The position numbers and the translations under genes are program-made. Under the pieces are notes generated by a model. That model was given only the letters and a program-made list of their open reading frames with translations, did not search any database and had not been told where the DNA came from. Below, in pieces: positions 22,296 to 32,371 of a DNA stretch of 64,000 nt. Origin of the DNA: Mercurialis annua (taxonomy: Eukaryota > Streptophyta > Magnoliopsida > Malpighiales > Euphorbiaceae); assembly GCF_937616625.2 (NCBI RefSeq), contig NC_065570.1, positions 8,132,001 to 8,196,000 on the forward strand, given 5' to 3'. Within the stretch, counting starts at the first letter, position 1. Each line of letters opens with the position of its first letter.

Positions 22296-22440
22296 TCAAA
22301 TTCCGTCTTTACCCAATTCTCTACAAGAAATTGCAGCAATTCCGACCACAACCATCTCTATACCGGTTATGGCTACAACAAAGATAGCAAACAGAGGGGC
22401 ATCATCATCTGAACTGAAGCCAATGATGCAAGTGACACAT
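22296..22440 (-). pseudogene. Captured exon-like fragment, possible membrane segment
   Basis: On the minus strand a good splice acceptor (CCCTTGTTTCAG, ending at 22441) is followed by a short frame that reads CVTCIIGFSSDDDAPLFAIF, then a hydrophobic run VVAITGIEMVVVGIAAI, and ends in TGA at 22296-22298. The hydrophobic stretch is long enough for one membrane span. I do not recognise the parent gene. Its position inside a Mutator-like element with an intact target duplication suggests transduplication, but chance cannot be excluded. Confidence 0.4.
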
Positions 22441-23244
22441 CTGAAACAAGGGAAAACCAAAAAACCATAGCAAAATTATCAATTTTGATTGATTATATCA
22501 AATGGGTCTCAATCGCTGCTAATTAATTTCATTAATTTTGCGAAATCTAGCATTGCGAGCTATTTATAGAATAAATGGTAGGTTAAAAGAACAGTTTTCA
22601 GAGAACAAAGTTAGATTTGAGAAGAAAATAGGAGTAATTATTCGGTCGTGCGATTGATTTGAGAAGAAGACGAGAGTAACGACGAAGAAATTTCATAATT
22701 AAATGGAAGAATAAGGCATCAAAATCGGAGAAGAGAAGTAGCAGGGGTTTAGAACATGCAATCTTTTATATGCTTGAATTAAACAAGTTGTACACGTGTA
22801 CAGTGATTAAGGTTGGCTAGGAAAAGTAATAATTTCAAATGTTGAGTCACCAAGAATAAATAGGCAGTGGTTAGGAAATGTAATAAAAAACAGAAATGGC
22901 TAATTGAGAAAAAACCCAGCATAAAGCTAATATTTTTGTAATTTTCTCTAATTTTTATGACAGAAGGACTCAACGTCAACAAAAAGTAACCGTTATGGAC
23001 TCTATTTTCATAAATAAAAGTGTAAGGATATAATGTCAAAAACATACAGGGATCTAAATATATATTGCCTAAAATTTACTTATAATGGTTATTTTTTGTT
23101 ACCTTTAGCCCTTAAAGATAGAAAAAGTTTCAACATCACAAGAGTTAAGAAATTAGTAATATATCTAATTTTTATTATGAACAAAAAATGTAAATAAATT
23201 AAAAATTATTATTTTTAATGCTCACGTTAAATCTATAGATATTT

Positions 23245-23549
23245 GGCAGAAGGTGCAAAAGCATCCTTCAAGTTATTTAAAAGGAACAAATAAGATTTTT
23301 TAATTTTTTTCTTGGCCTTTTAAGCCTTCAATATTTTAAATTGTATATAAACTCCCACACTTAATAAAATCACAAAAAAAAATTAAGAACTCGGGATAAA
23401 TGTCCAAAAATGAATTAAAAGGCTTAAATGCTCTTTTCAAAAAACTTAAAAGGATTTTGTTATACTATTTAAAAATATTAAGGCTCAAGTGGCGTACAAG
23501 GCTTATGTGCTTTTTGAATAAGTTAAAGGTTTTTTTTTTACAATTGGCC
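23245..23549. mobile_element. Mutator-like MITE (305 bp)
   Basis: Ends GGCAGAAGGTGCAAAAGC and, on the complement, GGCCAATTGTAAAAAAAA; the arms share TTATTYAAAA and AATAAG words. The flanks TAGATATTT (23236-23244) and TAAATATTT (23550-23558) match at 8 of 9 positions. Confidence 0.7.
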
Positions 23550-23580
23550 TAAATATTTTTGATAGTTTTGTCTTAAATTA

Positions 23581-23682
23581 ATTTTTTTTTTTAAATAATT
23601 GGGGTAGGGAGAGCGCTCATGGAAAGAACAGAATACACGACCTAACAGGATTGATAACGCTTATATTATTTAAACTATATGT
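23581..23682 (-). mobile_element. tRNA-derived SINE relic
   Basis: Read on the minus strand it resembles the SINE at 56993: a TAAGCG..AGGTCGTG core, then GAGCGCTCTCCCT and a terminal A-rich run. The B-box region is mutated (GTGTATTCTGTTC). No target duplication found. Non-functional. Confidence 0.6.
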
Positions 23683-24276
23683 CTTTAAATTAACATTAAA
23701 ATAGCAATTAATTCCATCTTTATAAGACATTAAAAATAGTAATGTTTTCTATTTTTAAGGAAAAGAAGAACTATAATATAACACAACTAAAATATAATAA
23801 TTTTTATTATTATTTATTAATAAAATTGACATATTATTTATATTAATATTCTAACTAATAGGATTCTTTCTTTTTACAAAAAAACTAATAGGATTCTTAT
23901 AGAAAAGTTAAGTATCAATTTATACTTCAAATAGTCATAAAATTATTATCTATATTTTATATTATTAACAACATCAAAACCTAGCTCTCTTGTTTTCCAT
24001 TTTTTCTCTTGGATAAAAAATATTTAACGTCCTCATTTCTTCAGCTGCCGCCAATAATATATTTTTTTCATCGATGATAGCTTTATCCATTTGTTTAAAT
24101 TGTTTAAATTTTATTAAATTTAATAAACATTCAACAGTTTTCATTTTGATTAGTAAAATATTTTTTTACAAATTACATATTAAATATAATTTATCCCAAG
24201 TCAAGAATCTAATATAAATTTAAGACCTTTCAAAGATAAAAGATAGAATTGTTGAGGGGATATAGTAGTTTTTAAA

Positions 24277-24580
24277 GGTACAAAAAACTTTCAAATTATT
24301 CAACAAAAAATATAAGTTTTTTTAATTTTTTTTGCCACTTAAGCTTTTAATATTTTTAAATGGTGCAAAAAAAAGTCTTTTAATATTTTTGTATAGATAT
24401 TTTGAGTTCTTTTTGTTTATGTTTTTTTTAACATTTAGCTCATAACATTTTTAGTTATTTATGTGAAATTTTGTCCATGCATGAGGTTTATTTGCACTAT
24501 TTAAAAATATAGAGGGCTTAAATTGCAAAAAAAAACTTATATGCTTTTTTTGAATAATTTGAAGAGTTTTTTTTTGTACC
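24277..24580. mobile_element. Inverted-repeat MITE (304 bp)
   Basis: Begins GGTACAAAAAACTTTCAAAT and ends with the complement (GAATAATTTGAAGAG ... TTTGTACC). The length matches the element at 23245 and the arms are similar. I could not find a convincing 9-bp duplication. The sequence between 23690 and 24276 holds nothing I recognise. Confidence 0.6.
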
Positions 24581-25078
24581 TTTTGCTTTTTTGCTGAATA
24601 TTGTGATTTATTATGTATCTTAAAAAAATTTGTCATATCTTTATGAAATGTTTGTTTGTCCTTTTTTATAAAGAGTTTGTCACATAGTGGTTGAATCAGA
24701 TGCCAGGAATGCAGTTCTAATATCGAAATCCGTTTTTTATAATTTATTTTTATTTTTATAAGTAAATCTGTGAATTAAGCAACACACATGTTAGATCAAA
24801 ATGACTTTTTCATGCCAAGTTATCGAATTTAAATTTTTAATTTTTTTTACCAATAAAACTGTGTTATATTTAATTTAATGAAAAAAAAAAGATATTCAAT
24901 TTAATAAAACTTGGTACGAAAGAGTCATTTTGATGCAACCACCACGTATGACAAATTTTTTATAAAAAGAGACAAACAAACATTTTATAAAGAAATGACA
25001 ATTTTTTTAAGACAAATAATAAAAACACAATATTAAAAAAAAGACAAAAAGTACAACAAAAATCTTCAAATTATTCAA
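24551..25078. repeat. Larger inverted repeat around an unclassified core
   Basis: The left arm (24551-24680) contains CTTAAAAAAATTTGTCAT and ATGTTTGTTTGTC; their complements occur at about 24950-25040. It overlaps the right arm of the 24277 element, so this block is a composite of related inverted repeats. Confidence 0.5.
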
Positions 25079-25523
25079 GGCAAATAAGCTGAAAAAGTAT
25101 CGACTCTTATTTTTTTTCAATAGCACTCTGATTTTGTAAAACGGTCAATTTTACTCTAATTCGTATTTTTGATTTTCAATAGCACCTTGACTTTATAAAA
25201 CGGTCAATTTTACCGTATTTTGTATTTTTTTAACTTTCAATAGTGCCCTAAATCATCAAATTGAACTCTTTTATTTAGACTTATTTGAATTTTTTTAAGT
25301 TAAATGACTTGTTTGAATTTATTCAAGTAGAAAAAAATATGATATGACATTTACATTTAATTGTTTTGAATATTTGTATCCTTATAGTTATAAAATTATC
25401 TAATATTTTTAATTTAGGGTGCTATTAAAAGTCAAAAATATAAAATAGTGTAAAATTGACTATTTTATAAAATTGGGATGCTATTGAAAAAAAATAAAGA
25501 TGGATAGTTTCAGCCTATTAGCC
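25079..25523. mobile_element. MITE inserted in an older repeat (445 bp)
   Basis: Ends GGCAAATAAGCTG and, on the complement, GGCTAATAGGCTG; both arms contain TTTTTTTTCAATAGCA. The flanking sequences (AAATCTTCAAATTATTC before, TATTTAAAAAGAGCACATAAG after) read like the interrupted arm of the 24277-type element, so this appears nested. The target duplication is too eroded to call. Confidence 0.55.
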
Positions 25524-25782
25524 TATTTAAAAAGAGCACATAAGTATTTTTTTTATTTAAGTCCTCAATATTTTTAAATAGTGCAAATATATCTCATGCT
25601 TGAAAAATATCATATGGTTTCCAGAGATTTCTTGTAATTGGTTTTGCCAAATCTAGCCATTGGTGGTAAAAGCTAACTAGATCAGCCGGAAAAGACCACC
25701 CTTTAACTCATTTTAGCTGAAGAAATTTACTTCAGAATGTCCATGTCAAAAAACAATAAATAATTCTAATCTAATGTATATG

Positions 25783-25946
25783 CATATGGCCAGTGACGGA
25801 CCCAAAAATTTATTATAAGGTGGCAAGATTGTACTAAATATTTATAAGAATGAAAAATTTAAAAATTTAAAATGGTCAGTGCTATAAATTTTAAAGCCGA
25901 AAAACTATACTACTAACCTCTTTCTAGGTCCGTCCCTGCATATGGC
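25783..25946. mobile_element. Small hAT-type MITE (148 bp)
   Basis: The element 25791-25938 starts CAGTGACGGACC and its right end complement is CAGGGACGGACC. A perfect 8-bp duplication CATATGGC flanks it (25783-25790, 25939-25946). Confidence 0.9.
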
Positions 25947-26686
25947 TAAAAACTAGGAACTATAATATACTAGTCATGAAAATTCTTGGTCCAGTTAGTT
26001 CTCCTATTAAAAAAGAAGTGGTTGTTTGATGTTTCACGTTTGAAATTTTCTAATTAAAACATCTTTGAATAATTGGCTCAACTAAACAAAATTAGCACTT
26101 AACATCATCATCTGAATTCCTCAAAACAAAAAAACATCATCATCTGGAAATACGAATGCTTTATTTAACTATTTCTCTTAAAAAACGAAATTTTTCATTG
26201 AAATAAAATTAACTAATTACGTTATACTACATGTTAACTTCTAGAAATATATGATTTATTGTCATGTTTAATACCATATATGAGTTTATCGTGTCTTATA
26301 CTACACCAAATAAGTCAAGAATGTGTTACAATGAAACATAAATAATACTAGTGAAAATTAAAAATTAATCAAAATCAAAATTTATTTTATTATCTTTTAT
26401 TATTTTGTATTAAATAAATTAGGTAGTAAATGGTTTTGAAGTAAATTACTAAATTGTTTAGAGTAAATTACAAAAATACCACAAAATTGACATGCATTTA
26501 CACACATTACCACCTATATCACTTATTTATCATCTTTACCATAAAACACTAAAAGTTTTCATTAGTACCATTCCATTAGGACACGTGTATCAACAGAGAT
26601 ACTCTCTTCTTTCTCTACAATAATAAATAGCACCTATCCACTATTGCCACATGTAAATTTTTATTAAAAAAAATATAGTGAAAAAA

Positions 26687-26770
26687 CTGACGCGCGTCAG
26701 GTCTGACCTGACGTGCGTCATACAGCGCTGACACATGGGTCAGCCCTGTAACTGATGCATGAGTCACTTC
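26687..26770. repeat. CG-rich palindrome cluster in Mutator-like element
   Basis: Begins with the perfect palindrome CTGACGCGCGTCAG (26687-26700), followed by GTCTGACCTGACGTGCGTCA, CGCTGACACATGGGTCAG and TGATGCATGAGTCA. Every unit centres on TGAC/GTCA half-sites. Confidence 0.8.
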
Positions 26771-28000
26771 TTAAACAAATTCTTTTCTTATTTTAACAAA
26801 TATTTATTTGAATATTAAAAATATATATTAAATTATATTTAACATTTATTTATTAAATATAAATATAATATTAATTTTAAAATTAAAAATTTAAATATAT
26901 TGAAAATAATAATAATAAAATTTTAAAAATATAAATATATTTAAAAAATAATAATTAAATTTTAAAAATATAAAAATACAAAATAAAATAATTAAAAATT
27001 TATATTGACAATGCATCTATTCATATATTTTAAAAATATATCTATTAGGTATAAAATATGTATCAACAATGTATCTATTAAGTATATTTTCAAGAAAATA
27101 TACAATGTATGAATTTAATAAAGTGTATCTATCATGTATCTATTTAAATATATTTAAAAATATATTTATCGTATATAAATTATGTATCAGCGATGTATCT
27201 ATTAAGTACATTTAGAAAATGTATCTATCATGTTTAATTTTGTTCTTTTGATAAATGTCACGTATAAATTATGTATCGAAGATGTATCACACATGTATCC
27301 GAGATGTATCAAATTTTATCGAATATTTTGCACTTTTACTCGTTTTTTTCCTTTCTTCCACCTTGGGCTTCTGGTCAAATCATGAAAACGAACCGATCAA
27401 ATATATAGAAAACAATAAATATAATAATACTAATTAAAATGAACTAATTAGTGCATTTTAATTAGTATTATTACATATAAGCTTTTCTAAATATAAAAAC
27501 GAACCAATCGAATTAGTCAGTTAATTCAATTAATGTATCAAATATGTATCTATCATGTATAAATTGTGTAACAGAGATATATTAAAAATATATTCGAATT
27601 AAAATTGAATGATTCAGAGATGTATCTATTAAATAAATTTAAAAAATATACCTATCATGTATCGGAGATGTATCAAATATGTATAAAATATATGTAATAT
27701 ATATATAAAAATATTTCGACACATCTCAAAAATGTATCAAATAAGTATAAAAATATATATGTAATAAATGTATAAAATAATAAGAAAATAAGTTCAGAGA
27801 GAAGAATCAAATATATATCGGAAATATAAAAAAGAGAGTAATATATTTGTATTTTTAAAATTAAAATTAAAATTAATATTTTTAAAATCTAAATATAATA
27901 GATAAATTTTCGATACAATTTAAATAAATATATAAATATATAAGTGTATAACTTATATTAAAAAATGAAAGAGTCACAGGTGCACCTGAAATTTGTTTAT

Positions 28001-28029
28001 AATGACCCGCGCGTGATGCGCGGGTCATT
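28001..28029. repeat. Perfect CG-rich hairpin
   Basis: AATGACCCGCGC (28001-28012), loop GTGAT, then the exact complement GCGCGGGTCATT (28018-28029). It again uses TGAC/GTCA half-sites around CGCG. The hairpin is not followed by a T-run, and this is a plant genome, so it is not a bacterial-type terminator. Confidence 0.9.
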
Positions 28030-28448
28030 TATTAGAGCAAGTGCACTTTTACTAAGAACAGCAGGTGCATCTGACATAGTGGGGACCTTTTTGGTCTTTT
28101 GTTATAATTTTTTTTATTGTAGGAACACATGCAGTGTACATGTGTTGGTTTGAGAGAAAAGTGGTACTATTGAAGAGTAATAATGAGAGATGGTATTTTA
28201 TGAAAAGAAAATTGTACTAAAATAAATAAGTCAATTAATATTGTATTATGTGAAATAGTGAGTCATTATTATGGCGTTTTTGTTATTTTCTCAATTGTTT
28301 ATGAGACGTATATAGAAGGTTGTATGTTTATACAAATATAAATTCTAAAACATAAAACTAGTTTAAGCAGAAAGAAAAACATATGTAAATTGGTAAATAA
28401 TACTTAACAAACATAAGTGTATTTTTGTTTTTTGTTTTATAATAATAA

Positions 28449-28760
28449 GGATTAATATAAAAAAAAATCATGAATTTTACACGTTTTCTCATTGTAATCA
28501 CGCAGTTTAAATTTTCTCATTTTCATGCACGAAGTACCACTTTTTTCCAAATTCGTGCACGGTGCTGAGGTGGCACTCATTCATTTGGAGTAAAAGGACC
28601 TCCACCTCAACGAATTACACCAATGGAGCTGTGACACCTCAGCACTGTGCATGAATTTGAGAAAAAAATAGTAATTCGTATATGAAAATGAGAAAAATTT
28701 AAACTGCGTGATTAAAATGAAAAAACATATAAAGTTGGTGAATTTTTATGACATTAATCC
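28449..28760. mobile_element. Mutator-like MITE, GGATTAATRT family (312 bp)
   Basis: Starts GGATTAATATAAAAA and its right end complement is GGATTAATGTCATAAAAA; both arms carry TTTTCTCATT..AATCACGCAGTTTAAAT. The flanks TAATAATAA (28440-28448) and TAAAAATAA (28761-28769) match at 8 of 9. It is the same family as the outer element at 51408. Confidence 0.8.
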
Positions 28761-28822
28761 TAAAAATAAATATTGTATTAATGAAAAAATATAAAATTTA
28801 ATTTTATCAAAAATTATATAAA

Positions 28823-29407
28823 TCAACATACTAAAAAAATGGACTCGGACAAGCTTAAAGACGACGGATAATTACTAATCAAATGAACCGAAAAACCTTT
28901 CGGGAATTGGGAAAAAGCAAAATCGTGGATAACCACAAAGAATTGTTTCCTCCAGCCATTATCTAGGCAAGGAAAATAAATGGTAGAACAACTTTTCCTA
29001 CCAAGAGTAAAAATAAAACAACCATCATACTTTTTCAGTGAAACAAAATGATGAAAAACATTCATAGAAGGAGATTGATCCCGAAGTCTGCACGCCTCCA
29101 CGAAGGCAACAATATTCTGTATAGTCCCTAGATAAAGCTCCTCTATAGTAATATCTATCCTACAAAACTCAACTAAAAAAGAATCTAAAAAAAATCAAAG
29201 ACCAGCAGCAAGTTGTTCTTCGAATGTAACTGCCTTCCAAGACAAACCGGGATATCCGAAAGCCCGCATTCGGTAATCGGACAACCTAACTTTATACTCG
29301 GAAGGAAAACCATATCTAGAAGAGATATCTAAAATCTCTTCCTAATCGAGACACGACTCACTAAGGGCCATATAAGCAAATTCAGTTTTCGTCCTCCTAA
29401 CTGCCAT
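28823..29407 (-). pseudogene. Relic of gypsy-type transposon gag-like protein (Transposase_28-like)
   Basis: One minus-strand frame runs from an ATG at 29407 to 28823 and reads as a single protein interrupted by two stop codons (codon 22, TAG, and codon 71, TGA). Recognisable blocks are EEQLAAGL, LDSFLVEFCRIDI, IQNIVAFVEACRL and KKYDGCFIF...WRKQFFVV, which follow the order of the 'putative gypsy type transposon' domain found in plant retrotransposon gag-like proteins. The remainder, up to the LINE at 29723, looks like degraded retrotransposon DNA. Not functional. The family assignment is from pattern memory. Confidence 0.6.
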
Positions 29408-30367
29408 CTTAAGGAGGAAAATACAAATAAATATCAAAGGAATTTAAAGAGGCAAAGAAGATCAAAACGAAGTAAACAAAGAAGAAAAACGAAGAACATT
29501 ATCCAGAAAAAGAAAAACAACACCAGGAAACCAAAGGAAAGTAAAGCATAGCAAAAGAAATACATGAAAGTAAAATGTAACAAAGAAACTCAAGCAAGGT
29601 TACCTGAAAATCAAGCATGAATAAAAGAAAGACTAAGATGAAAGCTAAAGATTGAAAAAAATGCTCATAAACATGAAAAGAAAAAGAAAAGAAAAAAAGT
29701 TTATTTATAGATAACTGATAAAACAATACACAACAATGAACCTTCTTCTTTTTTTAGTGCATTAAGAGAGAGAAAGTTCTAGAGAGAGAAGCTCTCTGCA
29801 TGTATCTCAATTTTTTTTGAGTTGATCTGATCGATATTAATTGTCACCCGATCATACAATCCATCATCGATTTGAAATAATTACAATCGGAGGATCGAGT
29901 TTAATTTAATTGTCTCTACGGGTGAGTTTATTCATCTGAAATCGTTTCGTTTTCTACTCTAGGGTTCTTGATTTTCCCCAATTTTATCTCGAAATCTCAA
30001 ATCCAAGCAACCTTTTTCCATTGCTTCAATAATTGTGAAATCCTAATTTATCTTCAAGTAATAATCTAAATCCTTTGGTGGGCAGAGATACACCAATAAG
30101 CCTGAATACAAATTTATCTTTTTCCAATTTTAGATTAATAGTCTCGCCGGATTTTATAAGAGATTTAAATCTTCAGTCATCATTTCTTCTCTGAACAGAC
30201 TCCTTGTCTTCTACTTTTGATTTGCAAAATTAATTGTCATGTATTTTGACTTCTATTCAGCATGGTATATAAAATGGACACCAATACAACATCCTTCCAT
30301 TCACCTCCTCTCAAATTATTCTTATTTTACACTACTGCTACTTCACCTTCCCATCCTCTTGCTCCTA

Positions 30368-32371
30368 ATGGCTGACCCAAAATACAACTATGATGCCAAA
30401 GGGAAAGCTATTCAGTCCACAACCAGAAACATATATGCAATTTTGGAGGATCTTCACCCATAGGAGCTAGTCCCTTATCAATATGCTAATCAACCTCCAG
30501 CCATCCAACAACGACCTCTAACCATTAGAGAGCCCTCCTCGGAGCAAACTAGGCCAGCTCCTCACAATCCAACGGATAAAGGAAAAAAAAACTACACCCA
30601 GAAAATGAGGATACCCACCACCAATCACTTGAAGCCACGGAAGGAGAAAGCATGGGCAAGCGGTATACATATTGGAGGTCCAAGTCATTCACTCTCCTCA
30701 CAGGATACTACAACAATCAATGGAGACCCACGTAACCAAGCAGAAAGCTCTGTCGCTGCTCTTACTAGACAAGCAAGGCACATGAAAATTACTGAACCCA
30801 TTTTGTCCCTAAAGAAGAAGAATGTAGAAACTTACATTCAACAATGGACAGTAGCAGCAAAAATCATATCCCAAAGGAGGTTCAACATTCTGGTAATCAG
30901 GAACACCATTGAGCAAACATGGAGGCTGAGAGGGGATTTTGCTATTGCAAGATTTCCGGATAATGTTTTTACAATCAGGTTTGACAACCAACTTGATTAT
31001 GAACGGGTGTTAGAAGAGCGTCCTTGGAATATTCAGAATAATCATCTCAACATTCAAGAATGGCCAAATGATATTCCGTTATCAAAAATTAATTTTGATG
31101 AGTCTCTTTTCTGGGTGCATGTCAATGGGCTTCCTCCAAATCTCATTACAACGGAAAATGGCAAGATGATTGGCGGCTTATTCAGCGGCTTTGTTGAAGT
31201 GGATCTGAACGAATTTGCACCCTTATGGAGACAACATTTCCTACGCATCCGGGTTCGGGTTAACAACACTGAGCCTTTCAAGACTGGATTCCACAACGTT
31301 ACTGAAGATGGAGGCACAGAATGGATTTATTTTACATATGAAAAACTTCCGGATATCTGCTATTTCTATGGGTGCATGGGACATACAGTCAAATTCTGTC
31401 TCAAACGAATTGATGAGGAGACGGAGGGCAAAGTTTTTATGGGCAGCTTGATGTACGGACCTCAACTGAGAACTGCAGCTATGATGCATTCTAGCAACTT
31501 AGCCCTTGTCAGAGCCAGAACCAGATATTATCAAGCAACTCAGCAAAGAGGGCAATCACAAGGTCCTGAAATGCATTCATCAAGTCCTATTCCAGTTCCT
31601 CCTATGGGTAATTCTTCTCAAACTTTTGTTGCCTCCATGCCTGCTGAGGAGGTCCCTTTGGTTGTTTCAGTTGGTACTAATTATTTGTCTAGAATAGTTA
31701 GTAGTACTGAAGCGAATGTTGCTGTGCTGACTAGTTTAGAACAATGGGGGGTGTCTGATATTGTGCAATCTAATATTTCTGCAATGTATGATACTGCTGA
31801 GCCTATTTTTTCTACTCTGACTCAAACTGGGTTACAAGATTCTTTTGAAACTATATCTCCATTCTCTCTTCCAGCATTGACTGAGTTGAGCCCAGTGAGG
31901 GAGTGGAGACTTCCCCAGAATATGGTTACTACCCTTAGTCCTAGAGTTCAAACTGAATATAGACAACTACCTCCAACGGCGTCTTTGGGACAGGATTTGC
32001 AATCAGATATTTTGGTGGATTATCTCTACGCCAATGGATATAGGGGCAGTACTGCAGGAGGTATTTCGAGTGCTGATCTTGCTGAAATCATAGAGTTGTT
32101 GAATGACATTTATAGAGGTGGTCCCATCCCCATTCTCTCACCACCAAAGTTGGCTGAACAATTTACTGCTCCAATGGTTCCAAATTCAGAAGTCCAGGCA
32201 ACTGTTACCAAGCCAAAGAAAAAAAGGGGGAGACCTGCAAAGAAGAAATTCGAAGGAGCCAGAGAAATCCCAACAGATCAGAAGAAAACTAAAAGGGGGA
32301 AGCGAAAGTTGTACAACACTGATTTTGTTGATCAATATGCTCCAATAGAAGGGCCTCCGGAGCCCAAATGA
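30368..32371 (+). pseudogene. LINE ORF1 (DUF4283-type with zinc knuckle), one in-frame stop
   Basis: The frame probably starts at ATG 30368 (MADPKYNYDAKGKAIQ) and is broken once, by TAG at 30461-30463; from ATG 30605 it is open for 588 codons to TGA 32369-32371. Near 30775-31130 it has the DUF4283-like RNA-binding fold region (SLKKKNVETYIQQW ... RFDNQLDYERVLEERPW), then DUF4283-associated FWVHVNGLPPNLIT, then a CCHC knuckle CYFYGCMGHTVKFC (about 31357-31400). The C-terminus is basic and nuclear-localisation-like (KPKKKRGRPAKKK). Such proteins coat LINE RNA. It is a transposon gene, not a host zinc-finger gene, as the downstream endonuclease shows. The ATG of ORF2 overlaps its stop. Confidence 0.8.

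Larger units (their letters stand above)
20004..22957. mobile_element. Non-autonomous Mutator-like element, Pack-MULE-like (2936 bp)
   Basis: It spans 20013-22948 with terminal repeats GAGAAAAAAACAAAAATATT and, on the complement, GAGAAAATTACAAAAATATT, flanked by a perfect 9-bp duplication TAATTTTTA (20004-20012, 22949-22957). It carries a CG-rich palindrome cluster (20193-20280), a field of ATGTATC-rich direct repeats (20291-21985) and a piece that looks like a captured gene exon (22296-22440). No transposase frame is present. Its ends are related to those of the element at 26461. Confidence 0.85.
26452..28301. mobile_element. Non-autonomous Mutator-like element (1832 bp)
   Basis: It spans 26461-28292 with ends GAGTAAATTACAAAAATACC and, on the complement, GAGAAAATAACAAAAACGCC, flanked by a perfect 9-bp duplication AATTGTTTA (26452-26460, 28293-28301). 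Near the left end it has a CG-rich palindrome cluster (26687-26770), then an ATGTATC-rich AT field (27050-27740) and a 12-bp-arm hairpin (28001-28029). It has no transposase frame. The shared ends and internal layout mark it as a relative of the element at 20013. Confidence 0.85.

Noticed and set aside
30605..32371. A 588-codon zinc-knuckle protein that could pass as a host gene
   Set aside because: It is followed by an overlapping LINE endonuclease frame and has the DUF4283-type layout of LINE ORF1.
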